Shown here piece by piece: positions 1-6,402 of a stretch of DNA of 6,434 nt. Positions within the stretch are counted from its first letter, which is position 1. The number at the start of each line of letters is the position of its first letter. The notes beneath the pieces were generated by a model. That model searched no databases. It saw only the letters and a program-made list of their open reading frames with translations, and was not told where the DNA came from. This DNA is from an uncultured Porphyromonadaceae bacterium. GTDB lineage: Bacteria > Bacteroidota > Bacteroidia > Bacteroidales > Muribaculaceae. The stretch spans positions 1 through 6,434 of the forward strand of contig CAMWQY010000152.1 of NCBI GenBank assembly GCA_947176355.1. Direction: 5' to 3'. A program made the translations under genes and the position numbers.

Positions 1-120
1 GTGGGGCTTCTCACTTCCGCAGACGGATTCAATCTGAAAAACATCCTGATAGCGGCGATGAGCGGCATCATAATTTTTGTACCCTTATATAAAAAATATT
101 TTGGAGGAGACAAGAAATAG
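1..120 (+). CDS. C-terminal end of an unidentified membrane protein (5' truncated)
   Basis: Reading frame 1 is open from the first base to a TAG stop at 118-120, giving 39 residues. The peptide contains one hydrophobic stretch (about residues 14-30, core ILIAAMSGIIIFVPLY), followed by a lysine-rich end (KKYFGGDKK). That pattern fits the last transmembrane helix of an inner-membrane protein with a cytoplasmic, positively charged tail. The GTG at base 1 is probably just an internal valine codon at the window edge, not a start. The stop lies only six bases before the dxs start and in the same frame, so the gene is probably co-transcribed with dxs. Too little is present to name the family; a transporter or other polytopic protein is a guess. 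Confidence is moderate that it is a real gene end and very low for any function. Confidence 0.55.
   Translation: MGLLTSADGFNLKNILIAAMSGIIIFVPLYKKYFGGDKK
103..109 (+). promoter_or_regulatory. Purine-rich Shine-Dalgarno-like sequence upstream of dxs
   Basis: GGAGGAG lies inside the last codons of the upstream gene and ends 17 bases before the dxs ATG. It is a near-perfect anti-SD match, but the spacing is much longer than the usual 5-10 bases. Bacteroidetes seldom depend on SD pairing, so it may simply be Gly-Gly codons. It cannot decide another start: the frame holds TAG, CTT and TAT immediately before the ATG at 127, leaving no earlier in-frame start. Confidence 0.25.
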
Positions 121-126
121 CTTTAT

Positions 127-2076
127 ATGAAACAGGAATCTGCACAATCTCCACTCCTTGCAGCCAGAACCTCCGGATATGGACTTCTGGACAGCATTTC
201 GTCGCCGGCTGACGTACGCTCTCTGCGTCTCGACCAGCTGCCGGAGCTGTGCGCCGATATCCGGCGTTATATAATAGATAATCTTTCTGTAAATCCGGGC
301 CACTTTGCTTCGAGCATGGGAGCCGTAGATATTATAGTGGCTTTGCATTATGTATATGACACTCCCAACGACCATCTTTTTTGGGATGTTGGTCACCAGG
401 CATACGCTCATAAAATTCTAACCGGGAGGAAAGAGGCCTTCGCTAATCAGAGGAAAAAAGGTGGAATTAGCGGTTTCCCCTCCCCTCTCGAATCCCAATA
501 TGACACTTTCATCACCGGACACGCTTCAAATTCCATTTCAGCTGCCCTTGGAAGAGCTATTGCCGACAGGAACACTCCCGGAAAAGAAAAGTGCAAGACA
601 GTGGCTGTAATTGGAGATGCATCTATCAGTGGAGGCTTGGCTTTTGAAGGGCTCAACAATGTCGCCAACAACCCCAACAATCTTCTCATTATCCTCAACG
701 ACAATGAGATGAGCATCGATGCAAATGTAGGAGGATTGCACTATTATCTTTCAGAACTTTCCACTTCAGCCGGCTACAACAAATGGCGATCAAAACTTTA
801 TAATGCTTTCCGAAGGAAAGGCGTTGTGACGGAAGCCGGGAAAGGACGAATCCAACGGTTTGCGAACTCAGTCAAAAGTCTCGTCAGTGGAAAGCAAAAT
901 ATCTTCGAGGGACTCAACATAAGATATTTTGGTCCCTTTGACGGTCATGACGTGATCAAGATCGTCAAGATTCTGAATGACATTAAGGATATGGAGACTC
1001 CGCGCCTTCTTCATCTTCATACGGTGAAAGGAAAAGGGTATAAGCCGGCAGAAGAAAATCCGGCTAAATGGCACGCCCCGGGCTTGTTTGACCCTGAAAC
1101 CGGAGAAAAGATTTGCAGTGTCAGTAAAGATTCCCCTCTCCCCTGGCAGGAAGTCTTCGGTAGGACCTTAGTGGAACTTGCCAAGCAAGATGAGAGGGTC
1201 ATGGGAGTGACAGCAGCCATGCCAAGTGGCACTTCCATATCCCGTATGCTTGAAGTTTTCCCTGAAAGGACATTCGATGTCGGCATTTCAGAAGGGCATG
1301 CCGTGACATTCTCGGCAGGTCTTGCTACCGGTGGAAAACGTCCGTTTACGGCAATTTACTCAACATTTCTCCAGAGAGCCTACGACAATATCGTCAACGA
1401 TGTCTGCATTCAGGGGCTCCCCGTAACTTTTTGTATCGACAGAGCCGGAATTGTAGGAGAAGATGGAGTGACTCATCATGGGCTTCTTGATATTGCATAT
1501 CTGAGATGCATACCAAATATGAAGATTGCAGTTCCTGCCGATGAAGAGACTCTCCGCAATCTAATGTATACTTCTCTTCATTCAGATGGTCCGATGGCGA
1601 TCAGATATCCTCGTGGCAAAGCTACTAAAAAAGATTGGCAGACAGAAATGAAGGTAATAGAAATTGGCAAGGGTCGCACCATATCTGAAACCACTGAGTC
1701 AGATATAGCTATCCTCACAATAGGACCACTCCTTCACGAAGCCAAGAATGTCGTTGAGTCACTAAAGGAGAAAGGCGTCAAGGCAGATCTTTATGATATG
1801 ATATGGGTCAAGCCGCTTGACTCAGAACTGCTAAAACATATTGCATCCACGCACAAGACTATTGTCACGGTTGAGGATGGTGTCAAAAATGGTGGCTTCG
1901 GCACCGCAGTAACTGAATTCATCCGCGACAATCATTATGATGTCAATGTAGTTACGCTCGGGGCTCCGGACTCATGGGTGTTTCATGGCACTGTAGCGGA
2001 ATTGCGTCGTGATTGTGGCTACGACAGCGCAGGCATAGAAAACGCAGTGTTGTCGCTCAAAAAACATTTATCCTAA
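127..2076 (+). CDS. dxs: 1-deoxy-D-xylulose-5-phosphate synthase
   Basis: Cytoplasmic thiamine-diphosphate enzyme that condenses pyruvate and glyceraldehyde 3-phosphate to DXP with loss of CO2, the first step of the MEP isoprenoid pathway and a source of thiamine and pyridoxal precursors. The 649 residues cover the three family domains: N-terminal ThDP-binding domain (about 18-300), pyrimidine-binding domain (about 338-500) and transketolase C-terminal domain (about 515-640). E. coli Dxs has 620 residues. Visible key residues are His59 in PGHFAS and His90 in WDVGHQAY (E. coli His49 and His80), the Mg/ThDP motif from GDAS (Asp164) to NDNEMS (Asn193), His298 in HLHTVKGKGY, catalytic Glu389 in SEGHAVTF, and Arg439, Asp446, His450 and Arg496 (RYPRG) for substrate phosphate and active-site contacts. 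The third residue of the usual GDG motif is Ala165. The ATG at 127 is the earliest possible start, because an in-frame TAG lies at 118-120; the next Met (residue 64) is inside the conserved core. Six bases separate it from the upstream gene and 13 bp from trkA. Confidence 0.97.
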   Translation: MKQESAQSPLLAARTSGYGLLDSISSPADVRSLRLDQLPELCADIRRYIIDNLSVNPGHFASSMGAVDIIVALHYVYDTPNDHLFWDVGHQAYAHKILTGRKEAFANQRKKGGISGFPSPLESQYDTFITGHASNSISAALGRAIADRNTPGKEKCKTVAVIGDASISGGLAFEGLNNVANNPNNLLIILNDNEMSIDANVGGLHYYLSELSTSAGYNKWRSKLYNAFRRKGVVTEAGKGRIQRFANSVKSLVSGKQNIFEGLNIRYFGPFDGHDVIKIVKILNDIKDMETPRLLHLHTVKGKGYKPAEENPAKWHAPGLFDPETGEKICSVSKDSPLPWQEVFGRTLVELAKQDERVMGVTAAMPSGTSISRMLEVFPERTFDVGISEGHAVTFSAGLATGGKRPFTAIYSTFLQRAYDNIVNDVCIQGLPVTFCIDRAGIVGEDGVTHHGLLDIAYLRCIPNMKIAVPADEETLRNLMYTSLHSDGPMAIRYPRGKATKKDWQTEMKVIEIGKGRTISETTESDIAILTIGPLLHEAKNVVESLKEKGVKADLYDMIWVKPLDSELLKHIASTHKTIVTVEDGVKNGGFGTAVTEFIRDNHYDVNVVTLGAPDSWVFHGTVAELRRDCGYDSAGIENAVLSLKKHLS

Positions 2077-2089
2077 TCTTTCTACAAAG

Positions 2090-3427
2090 ATGAAAATCAT
2101 CATAGCAGGTGCGGGAGAGGTGGGAACTCACCTCGCCAAAATGCTCAGCAATGAGAATCAGGATATAATTCTCATTGACAGCGACCAGCAAAAACTTGAT
2201 TCTCTCGATTCTCATTACAACCTCATGACTCTGTGCGGATCCACATCCTCTTTCTCCACCATGCGCCAAGCCGGGATTCAAAATGCGGATTTATATATAG
2301 CAGTCACTCCTTTTGAGACAAGAAACATAACATCTTGCTCTATTGCCAAGAAACTTGGCGTAAGAAAGACGGTAGCCCGAATTGACAACTACGAGTTTAT
2401 GAAAAAGGAAAATAAGTTGATCCTTAAGGAACTCGGTATCGATACGCTGATCTATCCGGAATATCTTGCAGCCCAAGCAATAGATCTATCACTTTCCCAC
2501 AATTGGGCTCGCTATTGGGGTGAAATGGGCAATGGACAGCTTCTGATGATTGGAGTAAAGATAAGAGAAAACTCTCAGCTTTGCGGGCTTAGACTTCGAG
2601 AACTCCCTGTATCCGCACATCATTTCCATGTGGCAGCCATAAAGAGGAATGCGGAGACTGTCATTCCCGGTGGAAATGATACCATAGAAAAAGATGACAT
2701 AGTCTACTTTATAACTACTCCTGGATATGTGGAAGAAGTGCGCGATCTATGTGGCAAGAAGAAACGTGTCATAAAGAAAGTGATGATAATGGGAGGGAGC
2801 CAGATAGCAATGCGCTTCTGTTATGAGTTTCATGAACGCTATCAAATTCGGCTAATAGATATAGATCGCGAACGATGCGAATATCTTGCCACTGAGATTC
2901 CAGGGATTGAAGTAATCAACGGTGATGGCAGGGATGTTGAGGTGCTCCGTGAAAACAATGTCTACCAATACGATGCCTTTATGGCTTTGACATCAAAGTC
3001 TGAGACTAACATTCTTACATGCCTCACAGCAAAAGATTTCGGAGTGCCAAAGACCATAGCTGATGTGGAAAACCTACAGTTCTATAGTGTGGCTGAAAGT
3101 CTTAATATCGGCACATCTATAAATAAAAAGCTAATGGCATCGTCGAGTATATTCCAGATACTCCTTGATTCAGACGAGTCCAATTCAAAGTTTCTCGCCC
3201 TGGCTGATGCCGAAGTGTGCGAACTTGAGGTCAAAGAGAATGCAAAAATCACCAAAGCACCTGTGAAGGACCTTAAACTCCCCTGGGGAATGACCTTGGC
3301 TGCACTGATCCGAAATGATGGTAAGGCTGAACTTATTGGGGGTATGACTCATATACATGCAGGAAACAAGGTAGTAGTTTTCTGTCTTAGCGGTACTATC
3401 TCAAAAATTGAAAAGTGGTTCAATTAA
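2090..3427 (+). CDS. trkA: Trk potassium uptake system, NAD-binding regulatory subunit TrkA
   Basis: Peripheral cytoplasmic protein that assembles under the TrkH pore and gates potassium uptake in response to bound nucleotide (NAD(H), ATP/ADP in studied homologues). The 445 residues form two tandem RCK units, close to the 458 of E. coli TrkA. The first Rossmann fold begins at residue 1 with GAGEVG (residues 7-12) and ends its second strand in the acidic LIDSD (Asp30), a classic dinucleotide site; its RCK-C domain is about 145-220. The second Rossmann fold starts near residue 229 with a degenerate glycine motif GGSQIA (235-240) but keeps LIDID (Asp257) and NGDGRD; its RCK-C domain is about 370-440. 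The duplicated NAD-fold segments TRNITSCSIAKKLGVRKTVARI and SETNILTCLTAKDFGVPKTIADV are recognisable by their shared N-I-x-x-C and K-x-x-G-V-x-K-T pattern. The start has no SD, only an A/T-rich leader, 13 bp after dxs. Its last 13 bases overlap the proposed trkH start. Confidence 0.95.
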   Translation: MKIIIAGAGEVGTHLAKMLSNENQDIILIDSDQQKLDSLDSHYNLMTLCGSTSSFSTMRQAGIQNADLYIAVTPFETRNITSCSIAKKLGVRKTVARIDNYEFMKKENKLILKELGIDTLIYPEYLAAQAIDLSLSHNWARYWGEMGNGQLLMIGVKIRENSQLCGLRLRELPVSAHHFHVAAIKRNAETVIPGGNDTIEKDDIVYFITTPGYVEEVRDLCGKKKRVIKKVMIMGGSQIAMRFCYEFHERYQIRLIDIDRERCEYLATEIPGIEVINGDGRDVEVLRENNVYQYDAFMALTSKSETNILTCLTAKDFGVPKTIADVENLQFYSVAESLNIGTSINKKLMASSSIFQILLDSDESNSKFLALADAEVCELEVKENAKITKAPVKDLKLPWGMTLAALIRNDGKAELIGGMTHIHAGNKVVVFCLSGTISKIEKWFN

Positions 3428-4896
3428 AATTTAAACATAACTCTTATATCAATCTGCGCATGCTTTTGCGCACAATTGGTTGGCTGCTCATGGTGCTTTC
3501 CGGCTTCATGATATTTCCTCTTGTCACTGCTTTTATATACAGAGACTCGGAAATAAAACCCATTCTTCTATCAATGTTAATAACTCTCGTCTCTGCGACA
3601 GCCTTGATGAGTCTGAAGCCTAAGAGCAAGGAGATGAGAAAACGAGAGGCAATTCTCCTGACATCACTAATATGGATAATTTTGTCTCTATTTGGGATGA
3701 TACCATTCCTATTGTGTGGAACTCACCAAAGTGTGACGGATGCATTTTTTGAGACCATGAGTGGTTTCACTACAACGGGAGCATCAGTCTTAGGCTCGCT
3801 TGAGAATGTGCCACATTCATTATTATTGTGGCGATGCATGTTGCAATGGATTGGAGGACTCGGTATTATAATTTTCACACTCGCAGTAGTGCCCATGCTC
3901 AATAATAAAGGAGGAATGCTAATGTTTAACGAGGAGGTGACGGGTATAACCCACGACAAGATTCGTCCCCGAGTGAGCAATACAGCAAAGACTCTTTGGG
4001 GTATCTACATCTGCCTGACAATCACATGTATCCTTCTACTATGGTTCTCAAGGATGAATCTCTTTGAAGCTATATGTCATGGGCTTTCTACCTTGTCAAC
4101 CGGAGGATTCTCTACCAACGATATGAGCGTCCGCGACTGGAACAGTCCTTATATAATCATAATTCTCACAGTATTTATGTTTATCGGAGGAGTGAATTTC
4201 AATCTAATTTTTGCTACTGTACATGGCGAATGGAAGAGATTGGTCAAGAATGATGCCTTCAGGTGGTTCTGCTATGTGCTGCTTTTCGGATATGTTGTGT
4301 TTACCATTTCAATTATAGGGAAAAGTCATGTTCATAGCTGGCAGGAAGTGACTATTGTCCCACTTTTTCAAAGCGTATCGATACTTACATCAACAGGCCT
4401 TGTTGTCCCACATTTTCAGCATTGGGGTGCGGTCCCTTACATCGTCATGCTAATTTTCATGGTTATCGGAGGTTGTGCCGGCAGCACTTCCGGTGGTGCC
4501 AAGATCGATAGATTCCTAATATTCTTCAAGTTTTTGAACAATGAGATGTACCGTACGATGTATCCTTCGACAGTACGTACTGTTACAGTAAACGGTAAGG
4601 GTACTTCATACGTAATCGTAATGAAAGTGCTTGCTTTCATCGCACTATATTTTCTCGTGATTTTCATCGGAGGCTTCCTCCTTACAGTGCTGGGAGTCCC
4701 ATTTCAGGAAAGTTTCTTTTATTCTCTCTCTGCTATCTCAAATGCAGGAATTGGCACAGAGGTTCAGGAGGGAGTATCGTGCTATTCAATGATACCGGAT
4801 GCAGCCAAATGGATTCTTAGCTTTGTAATGCTTACCGGACGTCTTGAGCTCTACACTATTCTCCTTCTCTTTACGCCTGCCTTCTGGAAAAAATGA
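3415..4896 (+). CDS. trkH: Trk potassium uptake system, pore-forming subunit TrkH
   Basis: Inner-membrane potassium channel/transporter subunit that works with TrkA. At 493 residues it is close to the family length (about 480-500). The four-fold M1-P-M2 architecture is visible: hydrophobic helices near residues 17-41, 48-66, 78-101, 137-160, 191-211, 246-268, 282-301, 339-357, 400-428 and 464-487. Four filter loops are present: TTTGAS (119-124), STGGF (228-232), TSTGL (325-329) and SNAGIG (442-447). Other family marks are WIGGLGIIIF, GGCAGSTSGG in the M2 helix of the third repeat, and GRLELYT near the C-terminus, whose Arg476 matches the gating arginine of the last helix in studied TrkH. The fourth filter has Ile where many homologues have Pro (GPG). 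The start is uncertain. GTG at 3415 overlaps trkA by 13 bases and keeps the YINLRMLLRTIGWLL segment, which resembles normal family N-termini; ATG at 3460 would remove part of it. I favour GTG. Confidence 0.95.
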   Translation: MVQLKFKHNSYINLRMLLRTIGWLLMVLSGFMIFPLVTAFIYRDSEIKPILLSMLITLVSATALMSLKPKSKEMRKREAILLTSLIWIILSLFGMIPFLLCGTHQSVTDAFFETMSGFTTTGASVLGSLENVPHSLLLWRCMLQWIGGLGIIIFTLAVVPMLNNKGGMLMFNEEVTGITHDKIRPRVSNTAKTLWGIYICLTITCILLLWFSRMNLFEAICHGLSTLSTGGFSTNDMSVRDWNSPYIIIILTVFMFIGGVNFNLIFATVHGEWKRLVKNDAFRWFCYVLLFGYVVFTISIIGKSHVHSWQEVTIVPLFQSVSILTSTGLVVPHFQHWGAVPYIVMLIFMVIGGCAGSTSGGAKIDRFLIFFKFLNNEMYRTMYPSTVRTVTVNGKGTSYVIVMKVLAFIALYFLVIFIGGFLLTVLGVPFQESFFYSLSAISNAGIGTEVQEGVSCYSMIPDAAKWILSFVMLTGRLELYTILLLFTPAFWKK

Positions 4897-4956
4897 ATCA
4901 GGCATAGAATAGATAGGGTCGTAAACATTATGCCATTTAATAATTGTCAAATAAAA

Positions 4957-4980
4957 ACCCCGGACTTCAAAATCCGGGGT
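4957..4980 (-). terminator. Rho-independent terminator, strongest for the minus strand
   Basis: An 8-bp perfect stem pairs ACCCCGGA (4957-4964) with TCCGGGGT (4973-4980) around an 8-base loop. Read on the minus strand, the stem is followed at once by TTTTTATTTG, a proper U-tract, 43 bases after the alcohol dehydrogenase stop. Read on the plus strand, it is followed only by AACTAATTT, so it would be a weak terminator for trkH, whose stop is 60 bases upstream. It is the only hairpin of note in the 127-bp convergent gap, so it may serve both genes unequally. Confidence 0.8.
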
Positions 4981-5023
4981 AACTAATTTATTACGTAGCC
5001 TTAAAGAGGCTTCATAGAGAAAT

Positions 5024-6196
5024 TCAGCTTTCTGCAGCTATACTATATATTTTTTCAGCCACTTCCCTATCTATCTTAATGTAGTTGCCGAATATCTCAC
5101 CTTTATTCTCTGTCACTTTCTTTGCCAAGAGCTTCACATCGGGATTCTCAATTCCAAGTTCCTTCATAGTGACCGGGATACCAATAGATGTCAAGAATTT
5201 CTTTAATGCCTCTATCCCAAGCTCAGCAGCCTTTGCATCATCTTTCTCTTCAATATCAAATACTCTGCGTGCAAACTGGGCAATCTTTGCTGGATTCTCT
5301 TTCATAGCATGAGTCATCCAGGCAGGGAACATCACTGCAAGACCGGCACCGTGTGTCACATCATAAACGGCACTGAGTTCATGCTCCAATCCATGAGTTG
5401 CCCAATCTTCCTCACGTCCTCCACTGCAGACACCGTTATGAGCCAGTGTGCCACTCCACATAATGTTAGCTCGAGCATCATAATCTTCCGGATTTGCTAT
5501 TACTTTTGGAGCTTCTGTGATGATAGCCTTCAGAACACCTTCCGCTACCCTATCGGTTATCTCCACATTTGGAGTATTTGAGAAATATCTCTCCATTATA
5601 TGAGCCATCATATCAGTGATTCCGGCTGCTGTCTGATAAGGAGGAAGAGTGAATGTAAGCTCCGGATTCATAAGAGCAAATTTCGGGCGAAGCACGTCGC
5701 TGCCCATTCCAAGTTTATGAAGCCCATCCAGTTTGGTAATTACGGTATTGCCGGAGCCTTCACTCCCGGCAGCAGGAATTGTCAACACTACTCCTACCGG
5801 AAGCGCCTTGGTCACCTTCGCTTTTCCACAATAAAAGTCCCAAAAGTCGCCTTCGTATGGCAATGCCGCTGCAATTGCTTTTGCTGTGTCGATAGAACTT
5901 CCTCCTCCTACTGCAAGAACGGAGTCTACACCTTCCTTCTTTGCTATCTCAATGCCTTCATATACTTTTGAATCAACCGGGTTTGGTTGAACCCCACCCA
6001 ACTCAACATATTGTATGCCTTCCTCATCAAGACTTTTCTTGACTCGGTCAAGCAAGCCTGATTTAATGACGGAACCCTTACCATAAACTATCAGTGGCTT
6101 CTTCATTCCAAAAGCTTGCAGCTCTTTTGCCACCTTATTCTCGACTCCCTTTCCGAAGACATACTTGGTAGCAGGATAAAATACAAAATTATTCAT
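5024..6196 (-). CDS. Iron-containing alcohol dehydrogenase (YqhD/butanol dehydrogenase type)
   Basis: Cytoplasmic group III metal-dependent alcohol dehydrogenase that interconverts aldehydes and alcohols with NAD(P)H; in anaerobes such enzymes usually act as aldehyde reductases in fermentation or detoxification. The 390 residues match the family length (E. coli YqhD has 387). The N-terminal Rossmann-like domain (about 1-185) carries YGKGSVIKSGLLD (38-50), the QPNPVDSKVYEGI segment and the cofactor loop GGGSSIDTAK (97-106). The helical C-terminal domain has all four metal ligands: Asp195 and His199 in DMMAHIMERYF, His268 in WATHGLEHELSA and His282 in YDVTHGAGLAV, each one position from YqhD Asp194, His198, His267 and His281. 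These features place it in the BDH/YqhD subgroup and not with AdhE or FucO. The substrate and the choice of NADH or NADPH cannot be read from sequence. The ATG at 6194-6196 is preceded by an A/T-rich leader without SD and by a promoter at 6238-6268. It is convergent with trkH and transcribed alone. Confidence 0.95.
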   Translation of the reverse strand: MNNFVFYPATKYVFGKGVENKVAKELQAFGMKKPLIVYGKGSVIKSGLLDRVKKSLDEEGIQYVELGGVQPNPVDSKVYEGIEIAKKEGVDSVLAVGGGSSIDTAKAIAAALPYEGDFWDFYCGKAKVTKALPVGVVLTIPAAGSEGSGNTVITKLDGLHKLGMGSDVLRPKFALMNPELTFTLPPYQTAAGITDMMAHIMERYFSNTPNVEITDRVAEGVLKAIITEAPKVIANPEDYDARANIMWSGTLAHNGVCSGGREEDWATHGLEHELSAVYDVTHGAGLAVMFPAWMTHAMKENPAKIAQFARRVFDIEEKDDAKAAELGIEALKKFLTSIGIPVTMKELGIENPDVKLLAKKVTENKGEIFGNYIKIDREVAEKIYSIAAES

Positions 6197-6210
6197 AAAT
6201 TAAATATTTG

Positions 6211-6230
6211 TTGTTAATGAGAATCAACAA
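6211..6230. promoter_or_regulatory. Imperfect palindrome at the predicted start of dehydrogenase transcription (possible operator)
   Basis: The 20-bp stretch has half-sites TTGTTAA (6211-6217) and TCAACAA (6224-6230) separated by six bases; 7 of 10 paired positions are symmetric. It sits just downstream of the -7 element of the minus-strand promoter, covering the expected transcription start and early leader, a normal place for a repressor site. The halves resemble those of the redox regulator Rex (TTGTTAA-N4-TTAACAA as I recall it), but the spacer is two bases too long and one half has a mismatch. It could also be a chance feature of AT-rich DNA or a weak leader hairpin. Confidence 0.25.
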
Positions 6231-6237
6231 GACTTTG

Positions 6238-6268
6238 CAAATTTAATCAATAATTGTGAATAATCAAA
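6238..6268 (-). promoter_or_regulatory. Bacteroidetes-type promoter for the alcohol dehydrogenase
   Basis: On the minus strand a -33 TTTG (6265-6268) is followed by exactly 19 bp and a -7 TAAATTTG (6238-6245), a full match to the Bacteroidetes housekeeping consensus TTTG-N19-21-TAnnTTTG. The predicted start is near 6231, giving a leader of roughly 30-35 bases before the ATG at 6196. A lone TTGTGAA half-site (6254-6260, plus-strand reading) lies in the spacer without a matching second half. Confidence 0.75.
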
Positions 6269-6316
6269 AACCAACAGTAACAATATACGCGTAAAAACTC
6301 TGGAAATTTCATATTT

Positions 6317-6336
6317 TTTCAATCTAATTATTGAAA
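6317..6336. repeat. 7-bp inverted repeat overlapping the -33 of the rightward promoter
   Basis: TTTCAAT (6317-6323) and ATTGAAA (6330-6336) are perfect reverse complements with a 6-base spacer. The right arm covers the -33 element of the promoter for the gene at 6403. Placement suggests a possible regulator site, but short A/T inverted repeats arise easily by chance in DNA of this composition. No known operator is recognised. Confidence 0.25.
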
Positions 6337-6360
6337 TATCATTAATTTTAATTAAATTTG
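6330..6360 (+). promoter_or_regulatory. Bacteroidetes-type promoter for the gene starting at 6403
   Basis: A -7 element TAAATTTG (6353-6360) is a full TAnnTTTG match. Nineteen bases upstream lies ATTG (6330-6333), a 3-of-4 match to the -33 TTTG. The predicted start is near 6367, leaving an A-rich leader of about 36 bases before the ATG at 6403. It is divergent from the dehydrogenase promoter, with 61 bp between the two -33 elements, so the two probably act independently unless a regulator binds between them. Confidence 0.65.
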
Positions 6361-6402
6361 CATTCTAAACTATAAACACAATATAAGATAATAACAACCT
6401 AC

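Noticed and set aside
85..411. Minus-strand open frame of 108 codons over the start of dxs
   Set aside because: It lies antisense to strongly conserved dxs codons, its product is low in recognisable motifs, and no promoter or leader supports it.
127..4896. A new functional system formed by Dxs with TrkA and TrkH
   Set aside because: Each protein is a complete member of a well-known family with intact catalytic or pore residues; co-transcription is enough to explain their adjacency.
4874..4904. GCCTG and CAGGC as a hairpin around the trkH stop
   Set aside because: Only five base pairs with a loop of about 20 bases and no U-tract; too weak to call a terminator.
4897..5023. A small gene or small RNA in the convergent gap
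   Set aside because: No open frame with a plausible start and no promoter motif is present; the hairpin is fully explained as a terminator.
5600..5971. Plus-strand open frame of 123 codons inside the dehydrogenase gene
   Set aside because: It is the antisense shadow of the conserved cofactor- and metal-binding region; the product is rich in Cys, His and Ser typical of a wrong-frame translation.
6254..6268. CRP/FNR or Rex site suggested by TTGTGAA in the promoter spacer
   Set aside because: Only one half-site is present; the partner position reads CAAAAA and has no symmetry, so it is noted only as a hint.
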